Below are positions 47,057-56,003 of a stretch of DNA of 64,000 nt, piece after piece. This DNA comes from Verrucomicrobiales bacterium (GTDB lineage: Bacteria; Verrucomicrobiota; Verrucomicrobiia; Limisphaerales; UBA11358). Position numbers and translations under genes: made by a program. The notes beneath the pieces are model-generated. The model was given only the letters and a program-made list of their open reading frames with translations. It did not search any database and had not been told where the DNA came from. Where the stretch lies: positions 186,001-250,000 of the forward strand of contig JAQTQB010000003.1 in the NCBI GenBank assembly GCA_028712475.1. Direction: 5' to 3'. Numbering within the stretch: position 1 is the first letter of the stretch; each line of letters begins with the position of its first letter.

Positions 47057-48154
47057 CTATTGAGGCAGAATTTTTTCCAATGATTCAACGCACCGCTCGT
47101 TTTCCCTGGGCGTGCCGACGGAAATGCGGATCCATTCGCCCAGTTGATAGCCGCCCATCGGACGCACGATCACGCCCTGCTTCTGCATCGCCTCAAACAC
47201 GCGCTGGCCTTCGCCCACGCGCACCAAAATAAAATTCGCGGCGGACTGGACGTATTCCAGTTTCATGTCGCGAAAGGCGCGCTGGAAAAATTCCAGCCCG
47301 GCAAAATTATTCGCCCGCGTCTTGCGGATGTGTTCCTCGTCGCCGAGGGCAGCAAGCGCGCCGGCCTGCGCGATGGAATTGATGTTGAACGGCTGCCGGA
47401 TTTTTTCGAGCGTGGAAATCAAGTCGGGATGTCCGATGCCGTAGCCGATCCGCAATCCGGCCAGCCCGTAGATTTTCGAGAATGTCCGCATCAACAGCAG
47501 ATTCGGCCTCACGCCCAGCCGCACGAGCGAAGCCAGATCCAGCGGATCATCCAGAAACTCTATGTAAGCCTCGTCCATCACGAGCAGCACATGATCGGGA
47601 ATCACGTTGACGAACCGGATGACGTCTTCGCGCGGCGCGAGCGTGCCGGTAGGGTTGTTCGGGTTCGCCACGAAGACGACGCGCGTTTGCGGCGTGATGG
47701 CCTTGAGCATCGCGGGCAGATCATGGCCGTGATTTTTTGCCGGAACGGTGATGAGGTTCGCGCCGAACAGTTTTGCCACGAGTGGATAAATGGCGAAGCA
47801 AAATTGCGACACCACCACGTCCACGCCCGGCGCGAAATAAGTGTGGCCGACGAACTCGATGATTTCGTTTGAGCCGTTGCCGAGAACGAGATTGGCGGGC
47901 GCGATGCCGAGTTTTTCCGCCAGTTTTTGTTTCAGGTAAAACGCATTGCCGTCAGGATATAGATTCAGGTTCGCCAGCACTTTTTGCATCGCGGCGATGG
48001 CGAGCGGCGACGGGCCGAGCGGATTTTCGTTCGACGCGAGCTTGATGATTTCGTTCGCGGGCAGATTAAGTTCACGCGCGACTTCTTCAATCGGCCTTCC
48101 CGGTTGATACGTTGGCAGGGTTTTGAGCGCGGTGTTGGTGGGCGTTGGAATCAC
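47057..48154 (-). CDS. hisC: Histidinol-phosphate aminotransferase
   Basis: PLP enzyme of histidine synthesis. Motifs: KLASNENPLGPSP, YPDGNAFYLKQKLA, NPNNPTG at 164-170, Asp194 in MDEAYIEF, the PLP lysine Lys227 in RTFSKIYGLAGLRIGYG, and the C-terminal IRISVG. Length 365 is typical. Its start overlaps the stop of the preceding Pta-N-like gene by 4 bases. The link between histidine synthesis and acetate metabolism is not obvious; the overlap may only reflect transcription. Confidence 0.95.
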   Translation of the reverse strand: MIPTPTNTALKTLPTYQPGRPIEEVARELNLPANEIIKLASNENPLGPSPLAIAAMQKVLANLNLYPDGNAFYLKQKLAEKLGIAPANLVLGNGSNEIIEFVGHTYFAPGVDVVVSQFCFAIYPLVAKLFGANLITVPAKNHGHDLPAMLKAITPQTRVVFVANPNNPTGTLAPREDVIRFVNVIPDHVLLVMDEAYIEFLDDPLDLASLVRLGVRPNLLLMRTFSKIYGLAGLRIGYGIGHPDLISTLEKIRQPFNINSIAQAGALAALGDEEHIRKTRANNFAGLEFFQRAFRDMKLEYVQSAANFILVRVGEGQRVFEAMQKQGVIVRPMGGYQLGEWIRISVGTPRENERCVESLEKILPQ

Positions 48155-49245
48155 AAGGCTTGCAGAATTTTTTTGAGGTTGACGTTTTTGGCGACGATGT
48201 CGCGGATGAGGGAGATTTTTTCCGAATCTGACGGGCGCGTTTTGACGGTGAGGTTGTGGACCTTGGACGCGACCTGATAGCTGTCCGCCTGCGCGAGCAG
48301 CACGGGAATCGGCATGGTGCGGATGATTTTGAGAATGCTTTCGGGCGGACGCAAGCCGCCGGTCAGGACGATGCCCGCCATTTTCTCCGTGCTTTGCGCG
48401 TCAATGGCCGTGCAGGCGGCGAGCACGATGTCCTCGCGGTCGCCGGGCGTGATGAGCAGGACGCCGGGCTGGAAAAACTTCATCGCGTTCTGCGCGCTCA
48501 TTGCGCCAACGATCACATCTCCGACAAGTGCCTGCAACGTCGGTGCTGAATTCAACTGTTCAGCGCGCAGTTCTTCGCGGATCAAATCCACCGATGGATT
48601 GCAAAGAATCTGTTCATAAGGCAGCACGCCGAGCAGATCGAGGCCTTTGCGCTTGAGGCCGCGCCGCGCGAAATCGGTGACGTAATCCACTTTTTCGCCC
48701 AGCACTTTGTTCAAAATAACGCCGATGATTTCGACGCCCTCTCTTTCAAACAACGCCTGGTTCAGCGCGACTTCATCAATCGGTTTGCCTATGCCGCCCT
48801 GCGAAATGATGATGACTTTCGCGCCGAGAATCTTTGCGACCTGCGCGTTGGACAAATCGAAAACGGAACCGACGCCCGCATGACCGCTGCCTTCGCACAA
48901 CACAAAATCCTTTTCCCACGCGACACGGTCGAATGCCTTCTGGATTTTGCGGACGAGCACTTCGTTGTTGGACGATTGAAGATATTTCCGCGTGAAATCC
49001 GGTTCGACTGCAATCGGGCTCATGTCCACAAGCGGGCAGTCGAGGTGATACACGGCGTCCATCAACACGGAATCCTCGTCAATTTTCTGCTCCTCGATTT
49101 CGACGAAGCGCTGGCCGACGGGCTTGATGTAGCCGACACGCGGAAAATGCTGCTGCAACGCGGCGATGAGGCCGAGCGACGCGGTTGTCTTGCCGTCGTT
49201 CTGGCGCGTGGCGGCGATGAAAACACGCGGGGTGGAAGAATTCAT
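48151..49245 (-). CDS. Phosphotransacetylase N-terminal-type protein (P-loop plus DRTGG)
   Basis: 364 residues. Residues 1-220 match the dethiobiotin-synthetase-like P-loop domain (VFIAATRQNDGKTTASLGL; CEGSGHAGVGS; IIISQGGIGKP). Residues about 225-340 match the DRTGG domain (VGDVIVGAMSAQNAMKFF; LITPGDREDIVLAA). These two are the regulatory N-terminal half of long phosphotransacetylases. The catalytic half is the next gene upstream, so the enzyme is split. DRTGG may bind a nucleotide. Less likely: a true dethiobiotin synthetase. Confidence 0.87.
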   Translation of the reverse strand: MNSSTPRVFIAATRQNDGKTTASLGLIAALQQHFPRVGYIKPVGQRFVEIEEQKIDEDSVLMDAVYHLDCPLVDMSPIAVEPDFTRKYLQSSNNEVLVRKIQKAFDRVAWEKDFVLCEGSGHAGVGSVFDLSNAQVAKILGAKVIIISQGGIGKPIDEVALNQALFEREGVEIIGVILNKVLGEKVDYVTDFARRGLKRKGLDLLGVLPYEQILCNPSVDLIREELRAEQLNSAPTLQALVGDVIVGAMSAQNAMKFFQPGVLLITPGDREDIVLAACTAIDAQSTEKMAGIVLTGGLRPPESILKIIRTMPIPVLLAQADSYQVASKVHNLTVKTRPSDSEKISLIRDIVAKNVNLKKILQAL

Positions 49246-49342
49246 GAAAATTAAAAATTAAAAATTAAAAATGCAAAAAACAGCGGTAAGCCAGCCGGTT
49301 GTGTCCGGCAATTTTTAATTTTGCATTTGTAATTTTTCATTC
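49241..49342. repeat. Hairpin with tandem-repeat arms, AAAATTA type
   Basis: Left arm 49241-49278 (TTCATGAAAATTAAAAATTA then four more units and ATGCAAAA). Right arm 49309-49342 (CAATTTTTAATTTTGCATTT then GTAATTTTTCATTC) is its imperfect reverse complement. The left arm contains the start codon of the Pta-N gene and the right arm the last codons of pta, so both coding ends are within the repeat. Confidence 0.9.
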
Positions 49343-50389
49343 ACCCGGCAATTTCCCGTCCGCGCCCGGATACAGTTTTTGGTAGTCGGTCGCCTGCACG
49401 GCGATGATGGCGGCGACGCCGAGGATGTCGTGGGCGCTCGAACCGCGTGACACGTCCGCCGCCGGCCGGTTGAGGCCGAGCAAAATCTGTCCGTAAGCAT
49501 TCGCGCGGCTGACGGTGCGGACGAGCTTGCTGGCGATGTTGCCGGAATTAAGGTCGGGAAAGACCAGCACGTTCGCGCGTCCGGCCACCTTGCTATCCGC
49601 AAGTTTCCGTTCGGCGATCTCCGGCGCCAGCGCGGCGTCCACCTGCATTTCGCCGTCAAAATCCGCCTCCAAAAACAACTGTTCCGCCTTGCGCCGGGAC
49701 ATCGCGGTCGCGGCCTGGACCTTGCCGACGGACGGATGCGACGCACTGCCTTTTGTGGAAAATGAGAGCAACGCCACGCGCGGTTTCACGCCGAGCATGT
49801 GCCGGGCAAGCCGTGCCGTGGCCACGGCGATGTCCGCGAGCTGGTCCACCGTTGGATCGGGGATGACGCCGCAATCGGCCATGAACAAAACGCCATTTTC
49901 GCCGATGCGCGTGTCCTCGACTTCCATCACCATGCAGGACGATGCCGTCTTGATGTCCGGCGCAACCTTGATGATTTGAAACAACGGTCGCAGCACGCTG
50001 CCGGAGATGTGCGACGCGCCGGAAATGCAGCCGTCCGCCTGATGCATCGCCAGCATCATTGCGCCGTAATAATTCGGCTGCAACATCGCCTCGCGCGCTT
50101 CCGTGGCGCGCAGGCCTTTCTCGCGGCGCAACGAATGAAACCGCCGGGCGAAATTCTCCGTGTCTTCGCTGGTGGCGGGATTGATGATGCGGATGCCTTC
50201 GAGCGGAATGTTCATCCCCTCCGCGATGTCCTGGATTTTCGCGGGGTCGCCCAGGACGATGGGCGCGCCGAGCCGCAGCGCGTGGAACTGCCGCGCCGCC
50301 TGCAAAATGCGCGGTTCCTCGCCCTCGGGAAACACGACCCGCTTGGGGTGCCGCTGCAATTTTTCGATGACATTGCCGATGAAACGCAT
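49337..50389 (-). CDS. pta: Phosphate acetyl/butyryltransferase
   Basis: Interconverts acetyl-CoA and acetyl phosphate. 350 residues form only the catalytic PTA_PTB domain: VVFPEGEEPRILQAA, DGCISGASHISGSVLRP, MADCGVIPDPTVDQLADIA, LSFSTKGSASHPSVGKVQAA, VFPDLNSGNIASKLV. The N-terminal regulatory half is encoded separately downstream. No acetate kinase in the window. Divergent from the zinc-ribbon gene. Confidence 0.94.
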   Translation of the reverse strand: MRFIGNVIEKLQRHPKRVVFPEGEEPRILQAARQFHALRLGAPIVLGDPAKIQDIAEGMNIPLEGIRIINPATSEDTENFARRFHSLRREKGLRATEAREAMLQPNYYGAMMLAMHQADGCISGASHISGSVLRPLFQIIKVAPDIKTASSCMVMEVEDTRIGENGVLFMADCGVIPDPTVDQLADIAVATARLARHMLGVKPRVALLSFSTKGSASHPSVGKVQAATAMSRRKAEQLFLEADFDGEMQVDAALAPEIAERKLADSKVAGRANVLVFPDLNSGNIASKLVRTVSRANAYGQILLGLNRPAADVSRGSSAHDILGVAAIIAVQATDYQKLYPGADGKLPGE

Positions 50390-50567
50390 GACGGCAGGTT
50401 AGCGGCGAAACGCGAAACTGCAAAATCAATTTGCCGGCGAAAAATAATCCTCCACGTTCATCGCCCTCGGAAAAAACCACCGTTCAAGGACGAGGACGAG
50501 AACGGGCCGGAGGATGAAAAAACGGCAACATATTGGCGCGACCATCCCCCATTTGCTTTTCCGCGCA

Positions 50568-50596
50568 TTGACTTGGACGCCAACGCTCGCTAGCTT
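50568..50596 (+). promoter_or_regulatory. Sigma-70 type promoter, probably leaderless
   Basis: TTGACT at 50568-50573 and TAGCTT at 50591-50596 with a 17-base spacer. The -10 ends 10 bases before the ATG at 50607, so transcription should begin within a few bases of the start codon. Confidence 0.5.
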
Positions 50597-50606
50597 CCGT
50601 TCGACA

Positions 50607-51335
50607 ATGCTGGATTCAATCGAAAAACTTCTGATTTTGCAGGATCGCGACCGCAAAATTCATCGCGTGCAACAGGAACTCGCCCAGATCGCGCCGGAAC
50701 GCGAATCCTTGCGCTCCCACGCCTCCACCACCCAGACGCAACTGGATGCCGCCAAGAACCGCGTCAAACAGATCGAGTCCGAACGCAAGCAACGCGACTT
50801 GGAAGTCGAGGCCAAGAAATCCCAGATTGAGAAATACGCGAACCAGCAGTTGCTGACGCGCAAGAACGAGGAATACAAGGCGCTCGCCCACGAAATCGAG
50901 ATGGCGAAGGAGGCGGTTTTCAAGATTGAAGACCAGGAAATCGTTTTAATGGAACAGGCCGAGGCCGCGCAGAAGGAAGTCGCCCGCGCGACCGGCGAGG
51001 CGAACGAGGCGAAAAAACTGGCCGACAGCCAGATTGCCGAACTTGGCCAGCGCGAGGAAAATTTCAAGAAGGAACTCGCCGACTTGCAGCAGGGCCGCGC
51101 GGAACTGGCGTCCGCCGTGGACGAATCCGCGCGCAACCGTTACGAACGCCTGCTCAAGAGCAAGGGCGACAGCGCGGTGGTGGGCATCGAGCACGGCGTG
51201 TGCGGCGGCTGCCACATGAAATTGCAGCAGCAGTTGATCGTGTCCTGCCAGGCGCAGAAGGAGATTGTGACCTGCTCAAGCTGCGGCCGGATTTTGTATT
51301 ACACCCGCGACATGATTTTGACGGGCGGGGATTAG
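50607..51335 (+). CDS. Coiled-coil protein with C4 zinc ribbon (DUF164 / CdsZ-like)
   Basis: 242 residues from ATG 50607. Residues 1-175 form a long coiled coil (LLILQDRDRKIHRVQQELAQ; ATGEANEAKKLADSQIAELG). Residues about 195-235 are a zinc ribbon with VCGGCHMKL and CSSCGRILYY. Widespread in bacteria, with chlamydial and mycobacterial members of known structure; proposed to bind nucleic acid or protein partners, but the role is not settled. It precedes rnpB. Confidence 0.88.
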   Translation: MLDSIEKLLILQDRDRKIHRVQQELAQIAPERESLRSHASTTQTQLDAAKNRVKQIESERKQRDLEVEAKKSQIEKYANQQLLTRKNEEYKALAHEIEMAKEAVFKIEDQEIVLMEQAEAAQKEVARATGEANEAKKLADSQIAELGQREENFKKELADLQQGRAELASAVDESARNRYERLLKSKGDSAVVGIEHGVCGGCHMKLQQQLIVSCQAQKEIVTCSSCGRILYYTRDMILTGGD

Positions 51336-51340
51336 AAATT

Positions 51341-51402
51341 TCACCACCAAGACACAAAGAACGAAGGCAAAAACCTTTTGTGCCTTTGTGCCTTTGTGGT
51401 AA
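51341..51402. repeat. Hairpin with arms CACCAAGACACAAAG type (copy 2)
   Basis: Left arm 51342-51369 (CACCACCAAGACACAAAGAA then CGAAGG) pairs imperfectly with right arm 51374-51400 (CTTTTGTGCCTTTGTGCCTT then TGTGGT). It lies between the zinc-ribbon stop and RNase P RNA. Confidence 0.85.
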
Positions 51403-51411
51403 GTTCAAACT

Positions 51412-51807
51412 GGTTTTGGAAGGGCGGAGAATCGCTTCCGGCGCGAGCCGGGGGAGGAAAGTCCGAACACCGCAGGGCGTGATGCCGCGTAACTCCGGTT
51501 TGGCCGGAGATATACTCGGGCGGCCAGTTGGAAGACTGGCCGACGGAAAGTGCCACAGAAAATTAAACCGCCGCCGTCTGTTTGAGGCGGCAAGGGTGAA
51601 AAGGTGGTGTAAGAGACCACCGCGCGAAGCGCAAGCGACGCGGCACGGAAAACCCCATCGGGTGCAAGGCCAAATAGGAAACCGAGGAGCTGCCCGCTCC
51701 GCGTTTCGTGAAAGCGGAACAGGTTTCGGGTATCGGTCGCTAAGACAAATGATTCTCTCCGTCCGCAAGGACGCAGACAGAATTCGGCTTACAGCCCTTC
51801 CAAAACC
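51412..51807 (+). ncRNA. rnpB: RNase P RNA, bacterial class A
   Basis: Catalytic RNA of tRNA 5' maturation. Helix P1 pairs GGTTTTGGAAGGGC (51412) with GCCCTTCCAAAACC (ending 51807). Conserved segments in order: GAGGAAAGTCCGAAC near 51470, GCCACAGAAA near 51551, GGGTGCAAGGCCAAATAGG near 51660, AGACAAATGATT near 51742 and GACAGAATTCGGCTTACA near 51777. At about 396 nt it fits class A. A T-rich tract (TTCTTTTTTC) at 51810 probably ends transcription. Confidence 0.97.
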
Positions 51808-51827
51808 AACTTCTTTTTTCTTTTTCC

Positions 51828-51920
51828 TCGCCCCTCGGAGGGGAGAGGTTCAGGGTGAGGGGTGGTTTTCGTTCTGTATCGCGTGCCCCCTCACCCCGGC
51901 CCTCTCCCCCAAAGGGGGCG
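51828..51920. repeat. Inverted repeat, CTCACCCCGGCCCTCTCCC type
   Basis: Left half 51828-51872 (CCTCGCCCCTCGGAGGGGAG then AGGTTCAGGGTGAGGGG) and right half 51887-51932 (CCCCCTCACCCCGGCCCTCT then CCCCCAAAGGGGGCGAGGG) are imperfectly complementary. A related half-copy is near 23300. Lies between rnpB and the convergent GHL10 gene. Confidence 0.8.
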
Positions 51921-51954
51921 AGGGAGTCAGGTCAGAGCCTCCTCACGTCGGCTC

Positions 51955-53484
51955 CTACTTGAGATTTTTTGCGCCCTTGACTGGCGCTGGCGTGGAATAC
52001 TTTTTTGGCGCCAGAACCATTGGTTGACTCAAATTCCCCGAACGATCCACGGCGCGGATGGAAATGGCGTCGGGTGTGGCATTGAAAAATGTGTGCGCGG
52101 TCTGGTTGGCAGGCAGAATTTCCGTCGTCCAGACTTCATTCGTCCGGTATTGCAAAACCCAGAGCCACGACGGTTCGCCGCCGGCATTTTCCCATTGAAA
52201 ACGCAGGCTGTCCCGGCTTTTGGTGGTCGTAAGCTTCGGTTTGTCCGGCGGCGTGGAATCCAGCCACGGCGACGGCGGCACGAGCGCGGTCTGGACATAT
52301 TGCGTGCGCACCGAGTCGTTCAGAGCGCGGTTGTCAAGGACGCTGCGCAGGTGGTAAAAAATCTCCCCGCTCGCGCCGGGCTGTGCGCGGATGAGTTTGA
52401 TTTGCCGCGCGATTTCGGCGGTCGTGAATTTATCGCCGGCGGCGGCGGCGTTGAGTCCTGGCCAGAGATTCCGGCCTTTGAGGTTCTGTTGCGCCCACCA
52501 GTCCAGCAGCACGGGAAAACCTTGTTGCGGCGCATCCACCGCCCAATACAGTTGCGGCGCGCAATAATCCATCCAGCCTTTGGCGAGCCACAGGCGTGAG
52601 TCGGCGTAAAGCCTGGCGTAGGCGTCCAGGCCGCGGACGGATGGCGGGTTGAGCGGGCGCCAGATGCCAAAGGGGCTGACGCCAAATTTCACCCACGGCT
52701 TCGCGGTCTTGATGGATTGATACACGCTTTGGACGAACTGGTTCACGTTCTCCCGCCGCCAATCATCGCGCGCATAGACGTTGGTCACTCCATATTTCCG
52801 CCAGGCCGTGTCGTCGGGAAAATCCATTTCGCGCCCGGCATAATTCTTCTCCGGATAAGGATAAAAATAATCGTCGAACTGCACGGCATCCACGTCGTAG
52901 CGGCGGACAACGTCCATGACCACATTCAAGGCGTGGGCACGCGCGGCGGGTTCGCCGGGGTCGAGCCAGAGCTGGCCGCCGTATTTGCGGATGAGTTCCG
53001 GGTGCGTCCGGGACATGTGATTCAGCGCGGCGGGGGATTTGGCGTCCGGATGTCGCACGCGGAAGGGGTTGAACCACGCATGGAGTTCGAGGCCGCGCTG
53101 GTGCGCCTCGGCGATGGCGAATGCGAGCGGGTCGTAAAACGGCGACGGCGCCCGGCCCATCGTGCCGGTGAGATATTCCGACCACGGCTCCAGCGGCGAG
53201 GCGTAGAACGAATCACATGCCGGGCGCACCTGGAAAACGATGGCGTTCAGTTTCAACTGCGCTGCGCGGTTGAGGAGTGAAATCATTTCCGCCTTTTGTT
53301 CGGCGACGGTGAGGCCGGGTTTGGACGGCCAGTCAATGTTCGCGACCGTCGCGATCCACGCGCCGCGAAACTCGCGCGGCGGTGACGGCGGCGTCAGGGC
53401 AACCGGCTGGTAGCTTTCGCCCGCCGCAAACAGCAGCGCGGGCAGCAGCCAGAGGAGCGCGGACAAAATTCGGGTTCGAGCCAT
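51955..53484 (-). CDS. Exported GHL10-type glycoside hydrolase-like protein (YngK/DUF187 family)
   Basis: 509 residues from ATG 53484 with a signal peptide (ILSALLWLLPALLFAAG). Barrel opens REFRGAWIATVANIDWPSKP and has LNAIVFQVRPACDSFYAS, PWSEYLTG, HAWFNPFRV, WLDPGEP, DVDAVQFDDYFYPYP and FGVSPFGIWRP. A C-terminal beta domain follows (about 410-509). The family is predicted to cleave polysaccharide, possibly peptidoglycan-derived; substrate unproven. Confidence 0.88.
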   Translation of the reverse strand: MARTRILSALLWLLPALLFAAGESYQPVALTPPSPPREFRGAWIATVANIDWPSKPGLTVAEQKAEMISLLNRAAQLKLNAIVFQVRPACDSFYASPLEPWSEYLTGTMGRAPSPFYDPLAFAIAEAHQRGLELHAWFNPFRVRHPDAKSPAALNHMSRTHPELIRKYGGQLWLDPGEPAARAHALNVVMDVVRRYDVDAVQFDDYFYPYPEKNYAGREMDFPDDTAWRKYGVTNVYARDDWRRENVNQFVQSVYQSIKTAKPWVKFGVSPFGIWRPLNPPSVRGLDAYARLYADSRLWLAKGWMDYCAPQLYWAVDAPQQGFPVLLDWWAQQNLKGRNLWPGLNAAAAGDKFTTAEIARQIKLIRAQPGASGEIFYHLRSVLDNRALNDSVRTQYVQTALVPPSPWLDSTPPDKPKLTTTKSRDSLRFQWENAGGEPSWLWVLQYRTNEVWTTEILPANQTAHTFFNATPDAISIRAVDRSGNLSQPMVLAPKKYSTPAPVKGAKNLK

Positions 53485-53572
53485 AAACCAGTTTGCTTGC
53501 GCACAAATAAGACGCTGCCGCGCGCCGGTTGGCAAAGGTTTTTTCAATAAAAACGCCTTGTTTGCGGGTGAT

Positions 53573-53601
53573 TTGACAAGGCCGGGCGGCTGTGTTTTAC
53601 T
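53573..53601 (+). promoter_or_regulatory. Sigma-70 promoter of the riboswitch-potassium transporter unit
   Basis: Consensus TTGACA at 53573-53578 and TTTACT at 53596-53601, 17-base spacer. Predicted transcription start about 53608, just where the riboswitch begins. Confidence 0.65.
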
Positions 53602-53606
53602 CCTCC

Positions 53607-53775
53607 GCGTTGCAGCCTAAATGCGGCTTCCTTCCTGGAGCCGGATGCGGGAGACCCAAATTCCCCAGCGATGGGGACGGGGCGAACGACGCCGGGCAAC
53701 CGGTTTCAAGGCCACTTTCAAGGCCAAGCCCGTCAGCTAATCTCGCAGGCAATTGGAAGGGCGATCCTTTGGAGA
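53607..53775 (+). promoter_or_regulatory. c-di-AMP riboswitch (ydaO/yuaA type)
   Basis: Shows the class hallmarks: GCGGGAGACCCA near 53647, GGGGCGAACGACGCCGGGC near 53680, and the diagnostic CCCGTCAGCTAATCTCGCAG then GC near 53729. In known cases c-di-AMP binding shuts off expression of downstream potassium or cell-wall genes. Here the downstream gene is a KimA-like potassium importer, matching the Bacillus ydaO/kimA arrangement. The 75 bases after it would hold the expression switch; no strong terminator is obvious, so control may be translational. Confidence 0.88.
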
Positions 53776-53850
53776 CGCGTGTCGCGTTGTCCACGTTCAC
53801 CCAAACATCCATCAACCGCACGATGCGGCTGAAGAAAAACGTTTGCAAAT

Positions 53851-55836
53851 ATGTTTAACTGGTTTGGCGCGGTGAAAAACGTGGTGATCGGACGGGCGCG
53901 GAATCTTTCCGACGCCAGCCTGTTCCATAAAACCTCCCTTGTCGCGCTGCTGGCGTGGGTCGGTTTGGGCGCGGACGGCTTGTCCTCCTCCTGCTACGGC
54001 CCGGAAGCGGCGTTCGTGGCGTTGCACAACCACACATTCTTGAGCCTGTTCGTGGCGGCGGCTTCCGTGCTGACCATCGTGGTCATCTGCGCGAGCTATT
54101 CGCAGATCATCGAACTGTTTCCGACGGGCGGCGGCGGCTATCTCGTCGCCAGCAAATTATTGTCGCCCACGGCGGGCGTGGTTTCCGGCTGCGCGCTGAT
54201 CGGCGATTATGTGCTGACCATCGCCATCAGCGTGGCGAGCGGCACGGATGCGCTGTTCAGTTTGTTTCCGGAAAACTGGCTGCATTATAAAACGGCCTTT
54301 GCGGTGGGCGGGATTATTTTTCTCACCGTGCTGAATCTGCGCGGCGTCAAGGAATCGGTGCTGCTGTGGCTGCCGGTGTTTTTTCTGTTCCTCGGCACGT
54401 TCATTTTCGCGATTTTTTATGGCGTCATTTCGCACGTGGGTGATTTGCCTGGCATTGCTCAAGGATTGCGAGCGGACGTGCACTCGGATTATTCCGAAGT
54501 TGGCCTGTGGGGAATGCTGATCCTGATTCTGCGCGCCTACAGCCTCGGAGCCGGCACTTACACGGGCATCGAGGCGGTGAGCAACGGCCTGTCCGTCCTG
54601 CGCGAGCCGCGCGTGCAGACCGGCAAACGCACGATGGTTTACATGGGCGCGTCGCTTTCGTTTGTCGTCGGCGGCCTGTTGCTGACGTATCTGCTGTATC
54701 ACGTCGCGCCGGTCGAGGGGAAGACGTTGAATGCGGTCTTGCTTGAACAGATGACCTCGGCGTGGCCGGGCTGGCTCGGCAAAACATTTGTGATGGCGGC
54801 GCTTGTGTCCTCGGCGGCGCTGCTGTTGATCGCGGCGCAAACTGGATTTCTCGGCGGGCCGCGCGTGCTGGCGAACATGGCGGTGGACCGCTGGATGCCC
54901 ACGCGTTTTGCCACGTTGAGCGACCGGCTCGTGACGCAGAACGGCGTGCTGCTCATGGGGCTGGCCGCACTGGTCGTGACGGTGCTGGTCGCGGTGATGT
55001 CCACGCAGGCGGCGGTGGCCGTGCTCGTCGTGCTTTACAGCATCAACGTCTTCATCACGTTCAGCCTCTCGCAGCTCGGCATGGTGCGGCACTGGTGGGC
55101 CGAGCGCGCTAGGACGCCAAAGTGGAAACGGAAAATTTTTGTCAACGGTTTTGGTCTGCTGCTCACCAGCGGCATCCTGGTCTCGCTGTGCTTCGTAAAA
55201 TTTTTCGAGGGCGGCTGGATCACGCTGATTGTCACGGGACTTTTGGTCTGGGCGTCGTTCGGAGTCAAGCGGCATTACGCCAGGACGCAGGTCCGGTTGC
55301 AGCGGCTCAACGAACTGGTTTCCGTCGCCACCCTCAAGGAAGCCGACAACACCCCGGTGCCGGTGATCCCCTGCGACCCCGGCGGGCGCACCGCCGTGTT
55401 TCTGGTCAACGGTTTCAATGGTCTGGGCCTGCACACGCTGCTTGCGGTGATGCGGATGTTTCCGAAGGTTTACCAGAACTTCATCTTTGTGCAGGTTGGG
55501 ATTTTGGACGCGGGAAATTTCAAGGGCGCGGCGGAAGTGGACAATCTTCGCGACCATTCACAGCGCGAAGTGGAGCGCTACGTTGCCTACATGAAACGTC
55601 ACGGGTTTTACGCCGAGTCAAAAATCGCGCTCGGCACGGATATCGTGGACGAGGCGGCGAACGCGTGCGACGCCATCGCGCAGCGCTTTCCGCAGGCGCA
55701 ATTTTTTGCCGGGCAACTGGTGTTCCAGGACGACAGCCTCGTGACGCGCCTGCTGCACAATCATACCGTGTTTGAACTGCAACGCCGTCTCTACCGCCAC
55801 GGCTGGCCGATGCTCATCCTGCCAATCCAGGTTTGA
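53851..55836 (+). CDS. kimA: KimA-like potassium:proton symporter (APC superfamily)
   Basis: 661 residues. Residues 1-470 carry 12 membrane segments of the APC fold (LVALLAWVGLGADGLSSSCYGPE at TM1; FPTGGGGYLVASKLLSP; YSLGAGTYTGIEAVSNGLSVL). Residues about 480-661 form a cytoplasmic domain (RTAVFLVNGFNGLGLHTLLA; FVQVGILDAGNFKG). The TM1 pattern with adjacent GADGLSS and the C-terminal domain match KimA/YdaO. It imports K+ with high affinity; in Bacillus both protein and its riboswitch are inhibited by c-di-AMP. No c-di-AMP cyclase in the window. Confidence 0.88.
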   Translation: MFNWFGAVKNVVIGRARNLSDASLFHKTSLVALLAWVGLGADGLSSSCYGPEAAFVALHNHTFLSLFVAAASVLTIVVICASYSQIIELFPTGGGGYLVASKLLSPTAGVVSGCALIGDYVLTIAISVASGTDALFSLFPENWLHYKTAFAVGGIIFLTVLNLRGVKESVLLWLPVFFLFLGTFIFAIFYGVISHVGDLPGIAQGLRADVHSDYSEVGLWGMLILILRAYSLGAGTYTGIEAVSNGLSVLREPRVQTGKRTMVYMGASLSFVVGGLLLTYLLYHVAPVEGKTLNAVLLEQMTSAWPGWLGKTFVMAALVSSAALLLIAAQTGFLGGPRVLANMAVDRWMPTRFATLSDRLVTQNGVLLMGLAALVVTVLVAVMSTQAAVAVLVVLYSINVFITFSLSQLGMVRHWWAERARTPKWKRKIFVNGFGLLLTSGILVSLCFVKFFEGGWITLIVTGLLVWASFGVKRHYARTQVRLQRLNELVSVATLKEADNTPVPVIPCDPGGRTAVFLVNGFNGLGLHTLLAVMRMFPKVYQNFIFVQVGILDAGNFKGAAEVDNLRDHSQREVERYVAYMKRHGFYAESKIALGTDIVDEAANACDAIAQRFPQAQFFAGQLVFQDDSLVTRLLHNHTVFELQRRLYRHGWPMLILPIQV

Positions 55837-55859
55837 ACAGCCCTGCGTCTTTCCTGACC

Positions 55860-56003
55860 ATGGTCAACAAAGACTTCACCTATGCGCTTTTTTTCCTCGG
55901 CAACTTCAAGGCCAATCTGAACATGACACCCGTCAAGGCCAAACCGGCAGGCCTCATCCCCACCCAGATCAAACCGGGACTGGGCGGGAGTTTTGATTTT
56001 TAA
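55860..56003 (+). CDS. Possible small protein of 47 residues
   Basis: ATG at 55860, 24 bases after the kimA stop, to TAA at 56001. Sequence begins VNKDFTYALFFLGNFKANLN and ends GLGGSFDF. Codon use is GC-typical. No known family. The stop overlaps the end of the convergent GH57 gene. May be chance. Confidence 0.35.
   Translation: MVNKDFTYALFFLGNFKANLNMTPVKAKPAGLIPTQIKPGLGGSFDF

Noticed and set aside
48151..49245. Dethiobiotin synthetase (bioD)
   Set aside because: The DRTGG domain and the adjacent pta gene fit the phosphotransacetylase regulatory half better; no bio genes adjoin.
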